Made by a program: the position numbers and the translations under genes. Of a stretch of DNA of 64,000 nt, positions 49,908-60,700 are shown in pieces. The stretch covers positions 504,210 through 568,209 of the forward strand of contig NW_004457654.1 in the NCBI RefSeq assembly GCF_000313135.1, in the 5' to 3' direction. Under the pieces are notes generated by a model. That model ran no database searches, was not told the DNA's origin, and saw only the letters and a list, made by a program, of their open reading frames with translations. Source of the stretch: Acanthamoeba castellanii str. Neff. Its lineage: Eukaryota; Discosea; Longamoebia; Acanthamoebidae. Numbering within the stretch: the first letter of the stretch is position 1; each line of letters opens with the position of its first letter.

Positions 49908-51901
49908 ATGGACAACACGACCGGCAAGAGGAAGCGCGCGGAGAAGGCGAGCGACGAGGAGGCAGAGGCCGACGTGCAAGAGCAGGAAATGGCAACCAAG
50001 AGAGGGTGCGCCCGGTTTCTTCTTCTTCGTGTCCGTAAGAATTTTTATCAATCCGAAAAATAACTATATGTTTATGTAGAAATTCAATACATCGTGACCG
50101 CGCCCTAGTGGATCGAGAAGTATAGAATTATAAAATAATTACTTACTGACATAAACAAATGATAGAAGTCAAATCGTTAGTTGCGTTTTGGCGCCTTTTT
50201 TTAACTCCGTAATAACGGCAACAGGAAGACGGAGGAGCAGAGGGAAGAGGACCGGGAGCTGCAGCGCGAGGAGGAAGCCAAGGAAGCCGAGGAGGACTCG
50301 ATTCCACGCGTGGCCTCGTCATCGACTTCGTCGTCGTCCGACAGCGATGGCGCCGACGCGAACCAGCGCTGGCTGCTCGACGTGCTCGAGGACGAGCACC
50401 TCAAGTCGCTGGCCGCCAAGACGGTGAGCGACAAGCACGCCACGCTCAAGGAGTACGAGGCCACCTTCGCCCGCATCTCCAACCGGCTGCTGAACGAGGT
50501 CGCCCTCGTCATCAACGGCCAGCCGCACCGGTATGAGCACTCGTTCTTTCTGGCGTGTGGCGGTATGGTGTATGACTTGTGCTGACGTCAGCACATGTGT
50601 CCACCAGACTGGCTGAGATCGAGTACTACTACGAGGGCGGCAACCACCATGACACCTTCACGCACTGTGACCCGCTCCAGCAGACCACGTACGCACACAC
50701 GGCACACACCACATGACACTGACGTGACGTGTATGGACGTTGCGCTGACGTGGTGACGTGTTGCAGGGCCAACTGGTACTTCCACAAGTCCGGAGCGACC
50801 TACAAGGGCGGCTCGTACAAGGGGCTCGACATCACCTTTGGCGGTACGCCATCTTCAAAGCCCTCGCACCACGACACGACCAACGACACGACACACATGC
50901 AACACACTTCGTTTTTTGAATTGCTCACTGGGTGACGTACCACAGGCCAGGTGGGAGCGGATGGCAAGCGGGCGTTCGGCGGGATCCTCATCCGAGCCAT
51001 CGAGCCCCTCGCCGGCGCGGCTGCTGCTGAGAACGAAAACGAAGACGATGACGACGACGAGGCGGAGGAAAAGAAAGGCCCCAAGAAGGGCAAGGCCAAG
51101 GCCAAGCCCAAGGCTGCGGCCAAGAAGGGCAAGGCCGCCGCGAGCGGCAGCGTGGACTTCATCGAGGGGCCGTCGCTGGTGGTGGACCGCGTGCTGAACG
51201 TGTGCGGGGCCGACTCGATCATCAAGTTCGTGGCGAGCAACTTCCCCGAGCACGCGGACTCGCCGCCCGCGCACTACGTCGCCGGCCGCCAGCTGTACCT
51301 GGCGCCCATCTCCGCCGTAGCCTCCTCGCCCTCGGTCAAATACGGTATACGCCGGCCGCACCACCCATCACTCATGGCTTCTTCCGCTAACCACACACGC
51401 ACGACACACGCGCACACTCACACTCAACAGAAACGGTCGCTATGCCCAACCGCGCGGTTCGCGCATCACCGCGTGTTGGTCTCACCCTGAAGAAGGTGAG
51501 GGAAGACGCCGAGACCTTCATCATGAAGGCCTACCGCTACTTCATCTACCCCGAGCTCATGAAGAAAGGTACCCCAACTACATTCTTTCCAGGTCTCCAT
51601 GCAATTGGCCACTGTTAACCAATGGAGAGAGTGTCGTTCTAGTAATTAATTATGTCAATATATCGTATGTTGTGCGACATCAGGCAAGGTGTACATGATC
51701 TGCGCGCTGTACTTTGATGCGGGCATGGACGTGGCGGAGGTCCAGCGGGTGTCGCAGACGGGCAAGGCCACCATCGAGAACTACGTGCGTGACTTCGAGT
51801 CAGGCAAGAGCAAGAAGGGCGACGTCTCCTCCTTCCGCAACCTCAACCTCAACACCGCCCAGCTGTGCCAGCTCTACGGCGCCGTCTCCACCCTCGTATA
51901 A
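49908..51901 (+). CDS. Uncharacterised protein with alkyladenine-DNA-glycosylase-like core
   Basis: Seven exons join in frame to 438 residues: 49908-50005, 50225-50530, 50608-50688, 50767-50843, 50946-51344, 51431-51568, 51684-51901. The first 110 residues are charged and Ser-rich with a KRKR cluster, probably nuclear. The core resembles the methylpurine-glycosylase fold in three places: a LLNEVALVI strand followed by LAEIEYYY (compare the glycosylase V-E-T-E-A-Y motif), a GGILIRAIEPL strand (compare VLLRALEPL), and a GPSLVVDRVL helix after it (compare GPGKLCQAL). Between them is a conserved-looking WYFH-SG block and YKGLDITFG. An acidic then Lys/Ala-rich insert splits the core at about residues 205-240. 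Enzyme activity is not shown; the catalytic Glu could be one of those in EIEYYYE. The link is by fold-level resemblance and is tentative. Confidence 0.7.
50581..50592. promoter_or_regulatory. 12-bp palindrome GCTGACGTCAGC (CRE-type), copy 3
   Basis: Third exact copy, in the short intron 50531-50607 of the glycosylase-like gene. Related half-matches GCTGACGT also occur nearby at about 50741. Confidence 0.45.
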
Positions 51902-51929
51902 TGTGTCGTCGCGGCGGCGAAAACAAGAC

Positions 51930-52520
51930 TTTTGGGCAAATCGATTGCCTCGTCTGGCTTCTTTAATTGCAGCGCGCTCTTCCAAGTTCTGGCCCTTCGG
52001 GACATGCCGGATGTGCGTGATGTAGTGAAGACAGGATCCGGTCGCTTCTGCTTTGAACGTGCAGCCGCTCACGTTCGAGGTCAGGCTCCTTTCAGGCGAA
52101 GTCGGGGCGATACCCTGGTGCGCGTTCCTTGCGTTCTTGGTCTTTCCTTGCTCCTCGTCACTGTTGTCGTTGTCGCTCGCAGGCAGAGTCTCTGGTGCGT
52201 CGCCGGTAGATCTACTGAATACCGAGTGCTGACGTAGTGGACCTCGTGGATGTGGGCGAGGACCAGGAGAGCTGGGGCGGCAGAGGTCCCTGTCATCGGA
52301 CTCAGAGTCACCTCGCTTTGGAGGGAAGAGATGATGCGAATCTGGACCCCGTAGATGTCGGCCGCTCATCTCTAACACTCTCGGCGGTATGGATGCCCGG
52401 TTGCTGGTTGAGCTGGGCGGCAAGCGCATGGAACTGGCACAGGCCGTCTCCGTCGATGGGAACAAGATCGTAGCCGACACTCAGCAGAATGGCTCGCGGT
52501 ACCTCCCGGTTTGACTCTTA
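51930..52520 (-). pseudogene. Remnant of an OTU-family cysteine protease
   Basis: On the minus strand, from about 52494 downwards, one frame reads YDLVPIDGDGLCQFHALAAQL, which is the catalytic-cysteine block of OTU deubiquitinases (D-G-x-C-x-F). In a different frame, 52370-52225 reads ADIYGVQIRIISS and then LVLAHIHEVHYVSTRY, which matches the C-terminal strands and catalytic His (HY) of the same fold. The middle of the domain, normally tens of residues, is missing and the two halves are out of frame, so this is a deleted, frameshifted copy unless an unseen splice rescues it. A third frame continues acidic and basic sequence to about 51930. It overlaps the 3' flank of the glycosylase-like gene and borders the CpG-poor segment, so it may be part of a decayed mobile element. 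Confidence 0.6.
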
Positions 52521-52552
52521 ATAACACGAAGCTTGTCCAGCAGGCCTGGAGC

Positions 52553-53224
52553 TCAACGCCTTTCCAGGAGACGACAAGCTCCCAAGGTGTTGTTGGACCT
52601 TGTTGCCTTGCCTTCCAACAGGTGACTCACCCTCTTTTCACATGAACACAGAGACATGGTACTCCAAGGAGTGTGAGCCATCCCCCAACTGGCGTGGTTC
52701 ACTGTTGACTTGCTCCATTTCTTCTTCAAAGTTGCTGGAGTGAGCGCCAGAAGTGTCATGGGACATGCTGATCTGCTCATCATATGCCTCAGTGAGTCTG
52801 CATGGTTGGGTGTGCACTGGCTAAGTGCATGCCTGAGCACTTGACAACTGATGCACTTCTTCTCCTCCTTTGCCTCTGCCTTGCCTGGTCTTGTTGCCAT
52901 GGCCTTGACTGTTGCTGCATAAGAGTGCTCCTTGCTTTGCTTGAAACTGGCCATTTGAAATGCTGCTGGAGTGGGGTTGGAGTTGCTCTTTGATGAATTG
53001 ATGAGCTGTTCCTTGGTGATGAGGTAGGTTGTGATGCATGGAAGGTCATACTGTGATGGTGTCATTGATGGCCATGATGTACTTGGAGAGCTCAGGGCGT
53101 AGACCAGCAAAGCTCTCCAACTTGTGCTGCCAATCACAACACACCACTCAGTATGTTGGTCTGGAGGATCATGGATCTCTGCAAAAGCAACCAGGGACAG
53201 TTCATCAAGTGTGGAGCAGGCCAC
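52553..53224 (-). pseudogene. Decayed reading frame with a CCHC zinc knuckle (Gag-like)
   Basis: A 223-codon minus-strand frame with no intron signals. Its codons at 52855-52814 read CISCQVLRHALSQC, an exact C-x2-C-x4-H-x4-C zinc knuckle, preceded by a basic, Lys/Ala-rich stretch; this is the layout of the nucleic-acid-binding end of a retrotransposon Gag. Upstream on the same strand (53400-53230) another frame continues helical-looking sequence interrupted by stops. Codon use is unlike the neighbours, with almost no CG. I read it as a degraded retroelement piece; no protease, integrase or reverse transcriptase motif was found. Confidence 0.5.
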
Positions 53225-53630
53225 ACTGAGTGCCTTCTCTCAACAGACAATGAGTTTGTCCAACTTGATCTGAAGGTGATTAATGAGGGCCTCATCCATT
53301 CTATACAAGACAAGAGTTATGAGATTGGTGGAGTTGAGCATTTCAAACTCTCCACTCAGTACAGTGTAGAGCAGATGCTCCATAACCAGTGTAGCTGGCA
53401 GGGGTGTAGAATCCATACAAACTCACCAAATTACAAATGCAATGACAATCTTGCCTGTTCAACAGTACACTAGCTCCAAGAAACACTACAACATGAAGAT
53501 CAAGCATGCACACAACCTCACAACCAGGCTGGTATGATCTCTGTGCAGTACTGCCTGGTATCACAACCAATCATCCAGTGTACAGGATTTGAGGGGACAT
53601 AATCCAGGCAAATGTGAATTTTTGAGCAGA
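52560..53630. mobile_element. CpG-depleted island 1, probable silenced mobile-element remnant
   Basis: From 52801 to 53580 I count a single CG dinucleotide in 780 bp (at about 53098), against many per line in surrounding genes, while TG and CA are abundant. The segment contains the zinc-knuckle frame. Edges are gradual: a few CG at 52560-52760 and again after 53630. No terminal repeats could be defined by eye. Composition is seen directly; mobile origin and methylation-driven decay are inferred. Confidence 0.6.
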
Positions 53631-53772
53631 GTGTCGCCCACCCAAAGGGGTCAGACATAGTGTAGCCTAGAAAGGCCGCAAGAAACCTCCCGTCGCACCA
53701 CTGCTAATTTACGCGCTCGCCAACCATGGCCCGAAGCTCGGCGACCGGTGTTTTAAACCCCTGCCACATGGC

Positions 53773-53824
53773 TCCCCATTGGTACACTAACACGCGGTCA
53801 GCCCATTGGTTGACTTCGTATAAA
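53773..53824 (+). promoter_or_regulatory. Core promoter of the hisactophilin-like gene
   Basis: Two CCAAT-type elements in reverse orientation (ATTGG at 53778-53782 and 53805-53809) sit just before a TATAAA at 53819-53824, which is 111 bp before the ATG. The arrangement and spacing are those of a strong TATA promoter, and this is the clearest promoter in the window. Confidence 0.6.
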
Positions 53825-53934
53825 CTTCTATGAAGGCAATTGCCGGACTTTCAGCTCCGACCCCCATAAAATCTGGCCTCGCGTTGCCTTCTGCTTCATC
53901 ACCACAACCACAACAACTACCACCCTCCTACAAC

Positions 53935-54309
53935 ATGCCGAAGAAGTTCACCATCAAGACCCACCACGGCAAGTACCTCTGCGCCGAGCCCGCGCACACC
54001 GTTGTGGGCAACCGCGACGCGGCCGCGGCGTGGGAGCACCGGGAGGTCATCAAGCTCGGCGGCGGCAAGGTCTACCTGAAGTCGGCCCACGGTAAGTACC
54101 TCTCGGCCGAGACCAACGGCACCGTGGTGGCCAACCGCGACACCCCCAAGGAGTGGGAGACCTTCCACGTCCACAAGCTGGGCAACAAGAAGGTGCACTT
54201 CAAGACCCACCACGGCAAGTACCTCTGCGTCGAGCCCAGCGGCAAGGTGATCGCCGACCGCGCCGCCCCCAAGGAGTGGGAGACCTTCGAGTTCCGCAAG
54301 ACCCACTAA
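53935..54309 (+). CDS. Hisactophilin-like / fascin-type beta-trefoil protein
   Basis: Single-exon gene of 124 residues with three obvious internal repeats of about 40 residues, each starting K-[TS]-x-H-GKYL-[CS]-[AV]-E and continuing with a N/D-RD and a [AE]-WE element. This threefold repeat is the beta-trefoil of hisactophilin and of the fascin actin-crosslinking domain. Eleven of 124 residues are His, several predicted in surface loops, as in Dictyostelium hisactophilin, a pH-sensing protein that links actin to the membrane. There is no signal peptide; hisactophilin is N-myristoylated, but here residue 2 is Pro, so that modification would not occur. The gene has a strong TATA promoter and ordinary CG-rich codons although it lies between two CpG-free islands. 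Confidence 0.88.
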   Translation: MPKKFTIKTHHGKYLCAEPAHTVVGNRDAAAAWEHREVIKLGGGKVYLKSAHGKYLSAETNGTVVANRDTPKEWETFHVHKLGNKKVHFKTHHGKYLCVEPSGKVIADRAAPKEWETFEFRKTH

Positions 54310-54444
54310 GTCAGCTATTGAGCCCCTGAAGGCACATTATTAAAAAAGGAACTTCTTGGTGAATGATGAAACCCATTGCCAATGTTCCGAGTTATTCGGA
54401 GTGGGCACGCTCTGCGTTGTTTTTTTATTATTATTATTTACTAT

Positions 54445-54669
54445 TTATTTATATATTTCTACGCCCGATTTCTGGAGAGTGCGCGCCGTGAATGTGGCCG
54501 GGTCGGCTTCGAGCATACCGCCCTGAGGATCTCGGCGCAGTGGCTTGGTGAAAGCTTCGCGTAGGGGGCTTCGAGCTCGAAGACGATGCACCAGTGCGCG
54601 AGGAAACAGGAATGGCAGGGTGGCCGCCAAGAGCGGGCCTAGCACGCACAGGAGGGCGATGAGCTTCAC
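54445..54669 (-). CDS. Small hypothetical protein with N-terminal hydrophobic segment
   Basis: A 74-codon minus-strand frame, ATG at 54669, begins with a signal-like stretch (LIALLCVLGPLLAATLPFLF) followed by an Arg-rich, amphipathic remainder. It has normal CG content and ends just short of the hisactophilin gene's 3' flank. No family recognised; it may be a genuine small membrane protein or the stump of a gene cut by the adjacent CpG-free island, whose edge lies only about 70 bp upstream. Confidence 0.35.
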   Translation of the reverse strand: MKLIALLCVLGPLLAATLPFLFPRALVHRLRARSPLREAFTKPLRRDPQGGMLEADPATFTARTLQKSGVEIYK

Positions 54670-54738
54670 CCTCGTCCTGGTGGGGGGGTCGTGTCCGGTC
54701 CCCAGCTCCAGAAGAGGGCAGCAACGCTGGAGAGGTCG

Positions 54739-55672
54739 AAGGTTTTGCCATGGTCAACTGGGCACTTGGTCCTGGCAGATGTAGGGGGAATGAGCAGGTC
54801 ACATATGGGGAAAAGGTTGAGTGGTTCATAGAGCACCACAATCACTGCAATCAACAACTTGAAGGTTGAGGATGGTTGTTGAGATGCTATTGTTTCCAAC
54901 TCAATGAAGTTGGTGATCACTGCTATGGCTTCCTCCTGTTCTGGGGGAAGCTTGTCTCCTCACTAACAGAAGGAGTGAGGAGTGATACTGGCTCCATGTT
55001 GCTGGAGCCAGCATGGTGTCTAGCATGGCAAGTGTGTGGGGTGACCAGCCCTTGGTTTGTGTGCACCAGAGATCCTGCACTGGTTCTGGAGTGAGGGCAC
55101 AACCAGACAATCCAGCCTGGAGTGTGCAGGGTCCATGAGGTTATGGAACCACTGCCTGCTGGTCCAGACTGGCACCATGACCATGGCTTGCACCAGTGCA
55201 GAACCCACTAACATGGCCACACCAGAGGACAACACTGCAATGATCCATCAGTGCACAAGTCATGCACAACCACCACCTGACAGACAAAAGCAGCCTTCAT
55301 GGATGGCAAGATCTGCCCCCTCAAGGAACAAGCCCTACAAGAGCTACTTCCCCTCAAGCACACAATCTCAGGGAACCATAAGAAGAAGGTTTGTTGTAGT
55401 AGGGCTTCTTGCCCTTTGAATTTGAGAATGATGTAGTTGCAGCCAGCAGACCTATGAGTGACCAATTCCAGTACATGGTTCAAGACAATGCACCTGAAGT
55501 GGATGCAGGTGCAATCAGTGCTTGCATGTATGCTGAGGAATGTTCATGTCAGGTGATAAACCCAATTAATTGAGTGGTTATGAGAATCCTGGGTCAAAAG
55601 CTTTTAGTGCCATCACCATTAAATTAACATGTCATGAAATTGTTTCAGACAGTTTCCCAACCACATTTCAGT
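54739..55672. mobile_element. CpG-free island 2, probable silenced mobile-element remnant
   Basis: Reading line by line, I find no CG dinucleotide at all between 54739 and 55672, about 930 bp, in a genome where coding sequence carries one every few bases. TG, CA and CC/GG are common, so GC content alone does not explain it. No frame longer than about 120 codons and no recognisable transposase, integrase or polymerase motif. The edges are sharp: CG at 54725 and 54737 on the left, and CG from 55673 into the next gene on the right. Confidence 0.65.
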
Positions 55673-55705
55673 ACGAGGTAAAACACATCTGTCGATTTTC
55701 GCAAG

Positions 55706-57353
55706 ATGCTGGGGATGTCGTCCTTGGCGCATGAAGATGGCAAGGAAAAGATGACCACTCGCGCGATTGAAGGCAATGGGAATGGTGTAGCGGCTACAGG
55801 CGAGGTAAAGATTAGATACGATGCCAAGGAGCAGGGGTGGCTGTCATACATGGTGGCCCTCGTGACACTGGCGATGCTGGTCGGCTGGTTCTACGTGATA
55901 GCTTTCATCGTACTTGTGTGCATCTACGCCACGCTCGTGCACCAGTCCCTCGTAGCCGTGGCGCTCCTCATAGTCCTGTTCTCTTCCACCTACTGGCCCT
56001 CCCAGATTCTCTGGCAGGAGTTCATCGACTTGCCCATCTGGAAGGTCCTCGTCCTCACTGCGCTCGAATTAATCATTATTAATAATCTTTCTAATCTTAT
56101 TATTTTTAATTTATTTCTAATTCAATAATCAGAACTTTGGTCTTTACATATTTCAATTCTTTATTGTCAGATCAATAAATCAGATTAGATTCCAATTTAT
56201 TCAATAACTCACGCTGGCGGATAGACCTGGTGCGAGTACTTCTCGTTCACGGTGATGCAGAAGGGCAAGGGAGTGTCGCCCGACAGGCACTACATCTTCG
56301 TCGAGTTCCCGCACGGCGTCTTTCCCCTCGGCTTCATGCTCTCCGCCACCATCGTGCAGAAGGTGTTGACCGGCCTACGAGTCGAGGGCGCCATCGCCTC
56401 CGTTCTCTTCCGCATTCCCGTGCTCGCGCAGCTGTGCCATTGGTTCGGCAGCAGGTGACGTTCACTCTCATCTCAATCCTTGCTCTTGGCCAACAAACAC
56501 TTGCCACATACACTAATCATCCACACATACAACAACAGGCCTGCCACGACGGGCAACATTCACAAGCTGTTGGACCAGGGCTCGGCTGGCCTCATGGCCG
56601 GCGGCATCGCCGAGATCTTCCTCTCGTCTCGCGAGCACGAGGTTTGTCGTTTTCCCTCATCCCCTTCATTACTTAGGCCATCGCTTCGTGAAGTACTGAT
56701 GCGCTCGTTGGTCACCTGTCGTTTGTTGTGTCGTGTCTTGTGCTGTGCTATGCATGCTATGATATGCTATGATGTTCAACAGAAAGTGTATTTGAAGAAG
56801 CGCAAGGGATTTGTCAAGATCGCGCTCCAGCGTGGTGCTCCTCTAGTGCCGATCTACTACTTTGGTACATCACACCAGCCGCCGCTGCCCTGCAGATTTC
56901 TTGCCAAGTCCTCATTTCCCTGCTCGAACGTGTAACTGTATTGCTAGGCAACACGCAGCTGCTTGACTTTGCTGGAGGTCCGGCCATGCAGAAGGTCTCG
57001 CGGTCTCTTCGCATGTCGCTGCTTCTCTTCTACGGCCGGTGGTACCTCCCCGTGCCCTATCAGGTACGCTCGACACGACACGACACGACACGACACGACA
57101 CGACACGACACGACACGACACGACACGACACGACAACTGCCCAGCTCACGATGGCCCACCTCTTCACACCTGGCAGGTGCCGATCACGATGGTCATCGGC
57201 GAGCCCATGGAGGTGGAGCAGGTGGACAACCCCACCGACGAACAGATCAACCAACTGCACGAACGATTCGTGGCCGAGTTGCACAAGCTGTTCGACGAGT
57301 ACAAGCACAAGGTCGGCGGCAACTGGCACAACAAGCAGCTCCTCGTCGTGTGA
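55706..57353 (+). CDS. DGAT2-family acyl-CoA acyltransferase
   Basis: Transfers an acyl chain to diacylglycerol or monoacylglycerol in the ER membrane, for storage lipid. Six exons join in frame to 348 residues: 55706-56044, 56225-56454, 56539-56641, 56783-56864, 56948-57063, 57177-57353. Residues about 47-100 are a long hydrophobic hairpin, as in the family. The active-site block reads FVEFPHGVFPLG; the canonical HPHG is FPHG here (141-144), keeping the catalytic His143 but not the first His. The second block is RKGFVKIALQRG followed by PLVPIYYFGN, an exact fit to the R-x-GF-x-K-x-A-x-x-x-G-x-LVP-x-x-x-FG consensus. The tail (I-x-MVIGEPMEVEQ, then helix) is also typical. DGAT versus MGAT or wax synthase cannot be told. 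Confidence 0.9.
57069..57134. repeat. ACACG repeat in a DGAT2-gene intron
   Basis: About thirteen copies of a five-base unit in the intron 57064-57176, starting a few bases after the donor. Confidence 0.92.
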
Positions 57354-57793
57354 GCCTGTAGTGAACATTCAACCGTCGTTTACAATCCACCACAAGAAAT
57401 ATTTATTCACCAAAAACCTTCTGAGCTTCTTGAGGATGAAGAGGGTGAAGGTCGGCTGATGATGATGATGATGATGATGGGCAGCGCCATCTCAAGGAGA
57501 TCACTCGGTCGCACGCCAACAGCCGAGGCTGCCTTTTCTATTTCTGTAATTAAATTTGTCGTTTTCTGCGGGGCAGCCCGACAATAAACGAGAACGTCGG
57601 CTCCTTTCTTTCCTTCACCTCCGCCAGCGCACGTCGTAATCGTTCTAATCTCTGAGCCTGTGCCCGCAGTTTGGAGCAGTCTCACATCTTGCAACGGTAC
57701 GCAAATCCCTTTGGTCAAATGTATTTTTTCTTTCATGCGACTCAAAACTATTTTCCGGTTGCAGATTAGATTTGTGCTTCTACGCGGTTGTGA
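57354..57793. other. Intergenic stretch before the multi-span membrane protein gene
   Basis: 3' flank of the DGAT2 gene, a short GAT triplet run at about 57459-57478, and the next gene's upstream region. Nothing else recognised. Confidence 0.4.
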
Positions 57794-60700
57794 ATGGCAC
57801 GCTCGCTCTACTTGCGGCTGGCCCTGGCCCTGGCGGCTGCTGTGCCCACGAGCCTCCTCTACCTCTCCACCGTAATCGACCTCCCGTTCCATCTCCTGAC
57901 CACAGCTGGTGGCGGCTACGGCGACGAGGTGGCGACCGTGGTCGTTGACGATGTGCTCTACGTGGCCTGCGCCGTCTACGCCATGGCGGGCCTCATGGCC
58001 TGGACCTGGCTCGCGGGCAACCGCGCCCTCGCCCGCCACTTCTTCACACTGCCGCGGCTGGCCAGCCTGGGCCGGCCACTCACCGTCTTCTTCCTCGCGC
58101 TCCTGCCCGCCGTGCTGGTCGCCGCCCAGGTGGTCCAGGACGCCGGCCGCTACCACGCCCTGGTGGTCGACCACGAGGTGTCGCTCGAGGCGCTGCTCTT
58201 CGTGGCCTTCGACCTGTTCGCCGCCTTCTGCGCCTGCGCGCAGGTGTGGTTCGGCGTGGCGCTCCAGGTGCAGCTCTACGCGTTCGAGCTCGGGCAGGAC
58301 CGCCAGCGCTACACCCGCAAGCTCTACTTCCTCTACACCCCAACACCAACGCCAACGCCAACGCCATCGTCATCTGCCTCTACAACGACGGCACCAGGAG
58401 ATACGGCAGCGATGGTGGGAGATGAAGCTGCTGAGGAGAACATGGCCAAGAAGAAGGCCTACGAGCTGTCGATGGACCCGACCTATGCGGGCTTCACCAA
58501 GTCGGTCATGGTACACGCATCACCGCACACGACACACGACACACGACACCACACGACACCACACGACACCACACGACACCACACGACACCACACGACACC
58601 ACACGACACCACACGACACCACATGACACCACACGACACCACACGACCACACGACACCACACGACCACACGACCACACGACCACACGCAGCTGATAATTG
58701 TTCTTTTGGGCGGTGGGTGACAGTCCATCAACGATTTCAACGCAAACGCGTTCGTGCGCGAGGGCGCGATTGCGGTCATCTTCGTGGTCGACCCGTTCGC
58801 CTTCCCCCAAGGTACGTGCATTCCCATGCCGCCCACGAATCATCCGGTAGCAAGCAGGCCCATGTCTGACACCACTTCGAATCGACACCTACAGGCGTGG
58901 GTCACGATGAGATGACCCTGTGGCTGAGCGAGGAGGCGACGCTTCGCGTTTCCGAGTCTGCCGATGTCGGTCCGCGTAAGAACATTGTTTACACGCCCGA
59001 AGGTACTTGCTTCGTCATCATCGCTGCCGCTCTCACGCTAATTCTCATGCCTCGTGTCGTGTCGTTGGTCGTGTCGTGTCGTGTCGTGTCGTGTCGTGTC
59101 GTGTCGTGTCGTGTCGTGTCGTGTCGTGTCGTGTCGTGTGTTTACGAAAGGAACACGACGCATCGCATTCCTGCGTGTCAAGTTCTCGGTCTACGCTGTC
59201 CTGCCGCAGAACGCCGCTACGCTGCCTCCCCCGCCTGGTACGCGCAGGCCTACGCAGCAATGCCTTGTTGGTGATAGTCACTAGCAATCGCTCATAATAC
59301 TACTCGTTTCGGGTGCAGCCGACATCCCGCGATACATCGATGAGTGGCTCAGCCAATTCGGTGCCAGCAGGCTTCTGCCCCTTTGCGTCGGTGGTACAGA
59401 CTCATTCCCCCCCGCACGTGCTTCTTCTCTTGGTTGGCCAAACATCTGCTGATACTTGCATGATATGATGCATCGCTCGATGTTTAGAGAGCGACGAGGA
59501 GTTCAGAAGGTGGCAGACCGAGTTGGGACACACGATCGGAGGCGCGGTGGTGAACCCCAACGCCAAGTCGCCTCTCGTGCGCAAGCGCATCAATGAGCCC
59601 TACATGGGGTACGCCAGCCTGGTCTCGTCGTGTGTCGTGTGTCGTGTGTCGTGTGTCGTGTGTCGTGTGTCGTGTGTCGTGTGTCGTGTGTCGTGTGTCG
59701 TGCTGCGTAGTGTCTCACACGCAACAGATGGTTTGATTTCCTGCGTTGGCTGGACACCTGTTCCGACCCCCAGTGCGCCCGCTACCATCGCTACGAGGTA
59801 CGTACCTCACCCATTGTACCACCTATGGAACCACACCCATCCACGCTACCACCACTCGTTCCACGGTAACCGTTTCCACCCATGGCGCCACCTTAAGGTC
59901 GAGAAGCTCCGCGAGCGGCCGTCCTCGCTGGTGCCGCGCTTCGTGGACTACGTGTGGTGGTTCCTCGCGGCCAGCCACGGCCCTCGGCAGCTCGAGCGTC
60001 GCTACGAGATCTTCAGCGGCCGCTTCAACCGCCGCCTGGCCTCCACATCGCTCGCCACCATCGCCGCATGCCTGGCCGTCTTCCTCCCGCTGCGCCTGCA
60101 CTACTACCCGGCCATTAACCAGGTGGCCTTCTTCGCTGCCTTCACGGGCGTCGGGTGTCTGCTCTACGTGGCGTGGGCCGTCGTGGCCGAGCGCCTGCAC
60201 CGACACGGCGCAGCCGCCGCAGTTGGAGCTGGCGGCGCCAAGGGAACCGAGGAGAAGGGGCTGAGGGTGGAGGGCCTGACCGTGCCAACGACCGACGACG
60301 GCGCGGCTCTGCTGCCTCACTCCGACCGAGTGGGTCTCAACGACGTCTCACGTACGCGCGACTTCCCTCTCCGCATTCCTCAAATTCCGCCCACGCAGCA
60401 CGGCCAACAATTAACGACACGACACACGACACGACACGACACACGACACGCGACACGACACGCGCGCAGAAGCGTCACCGAGCGGTGGCACGGTGCTGCC
60501 GGCCAAGTATCACTTCCACACCAACGTGGCGCACTACCACCAGGAGGTGCGCGATAAGGGCGAGGGGCATCACACTGACGGCGACACCGAGATGGACCCG
60601 GCGAGCGCCGTCGCCAACCCCTACAGCCCGCTGCCCGACTCCGCGCCGCTCCTGCGCGTGCCCTACACCTGCCCGCTGTTCGACATCGTCAAGGTGCGCG

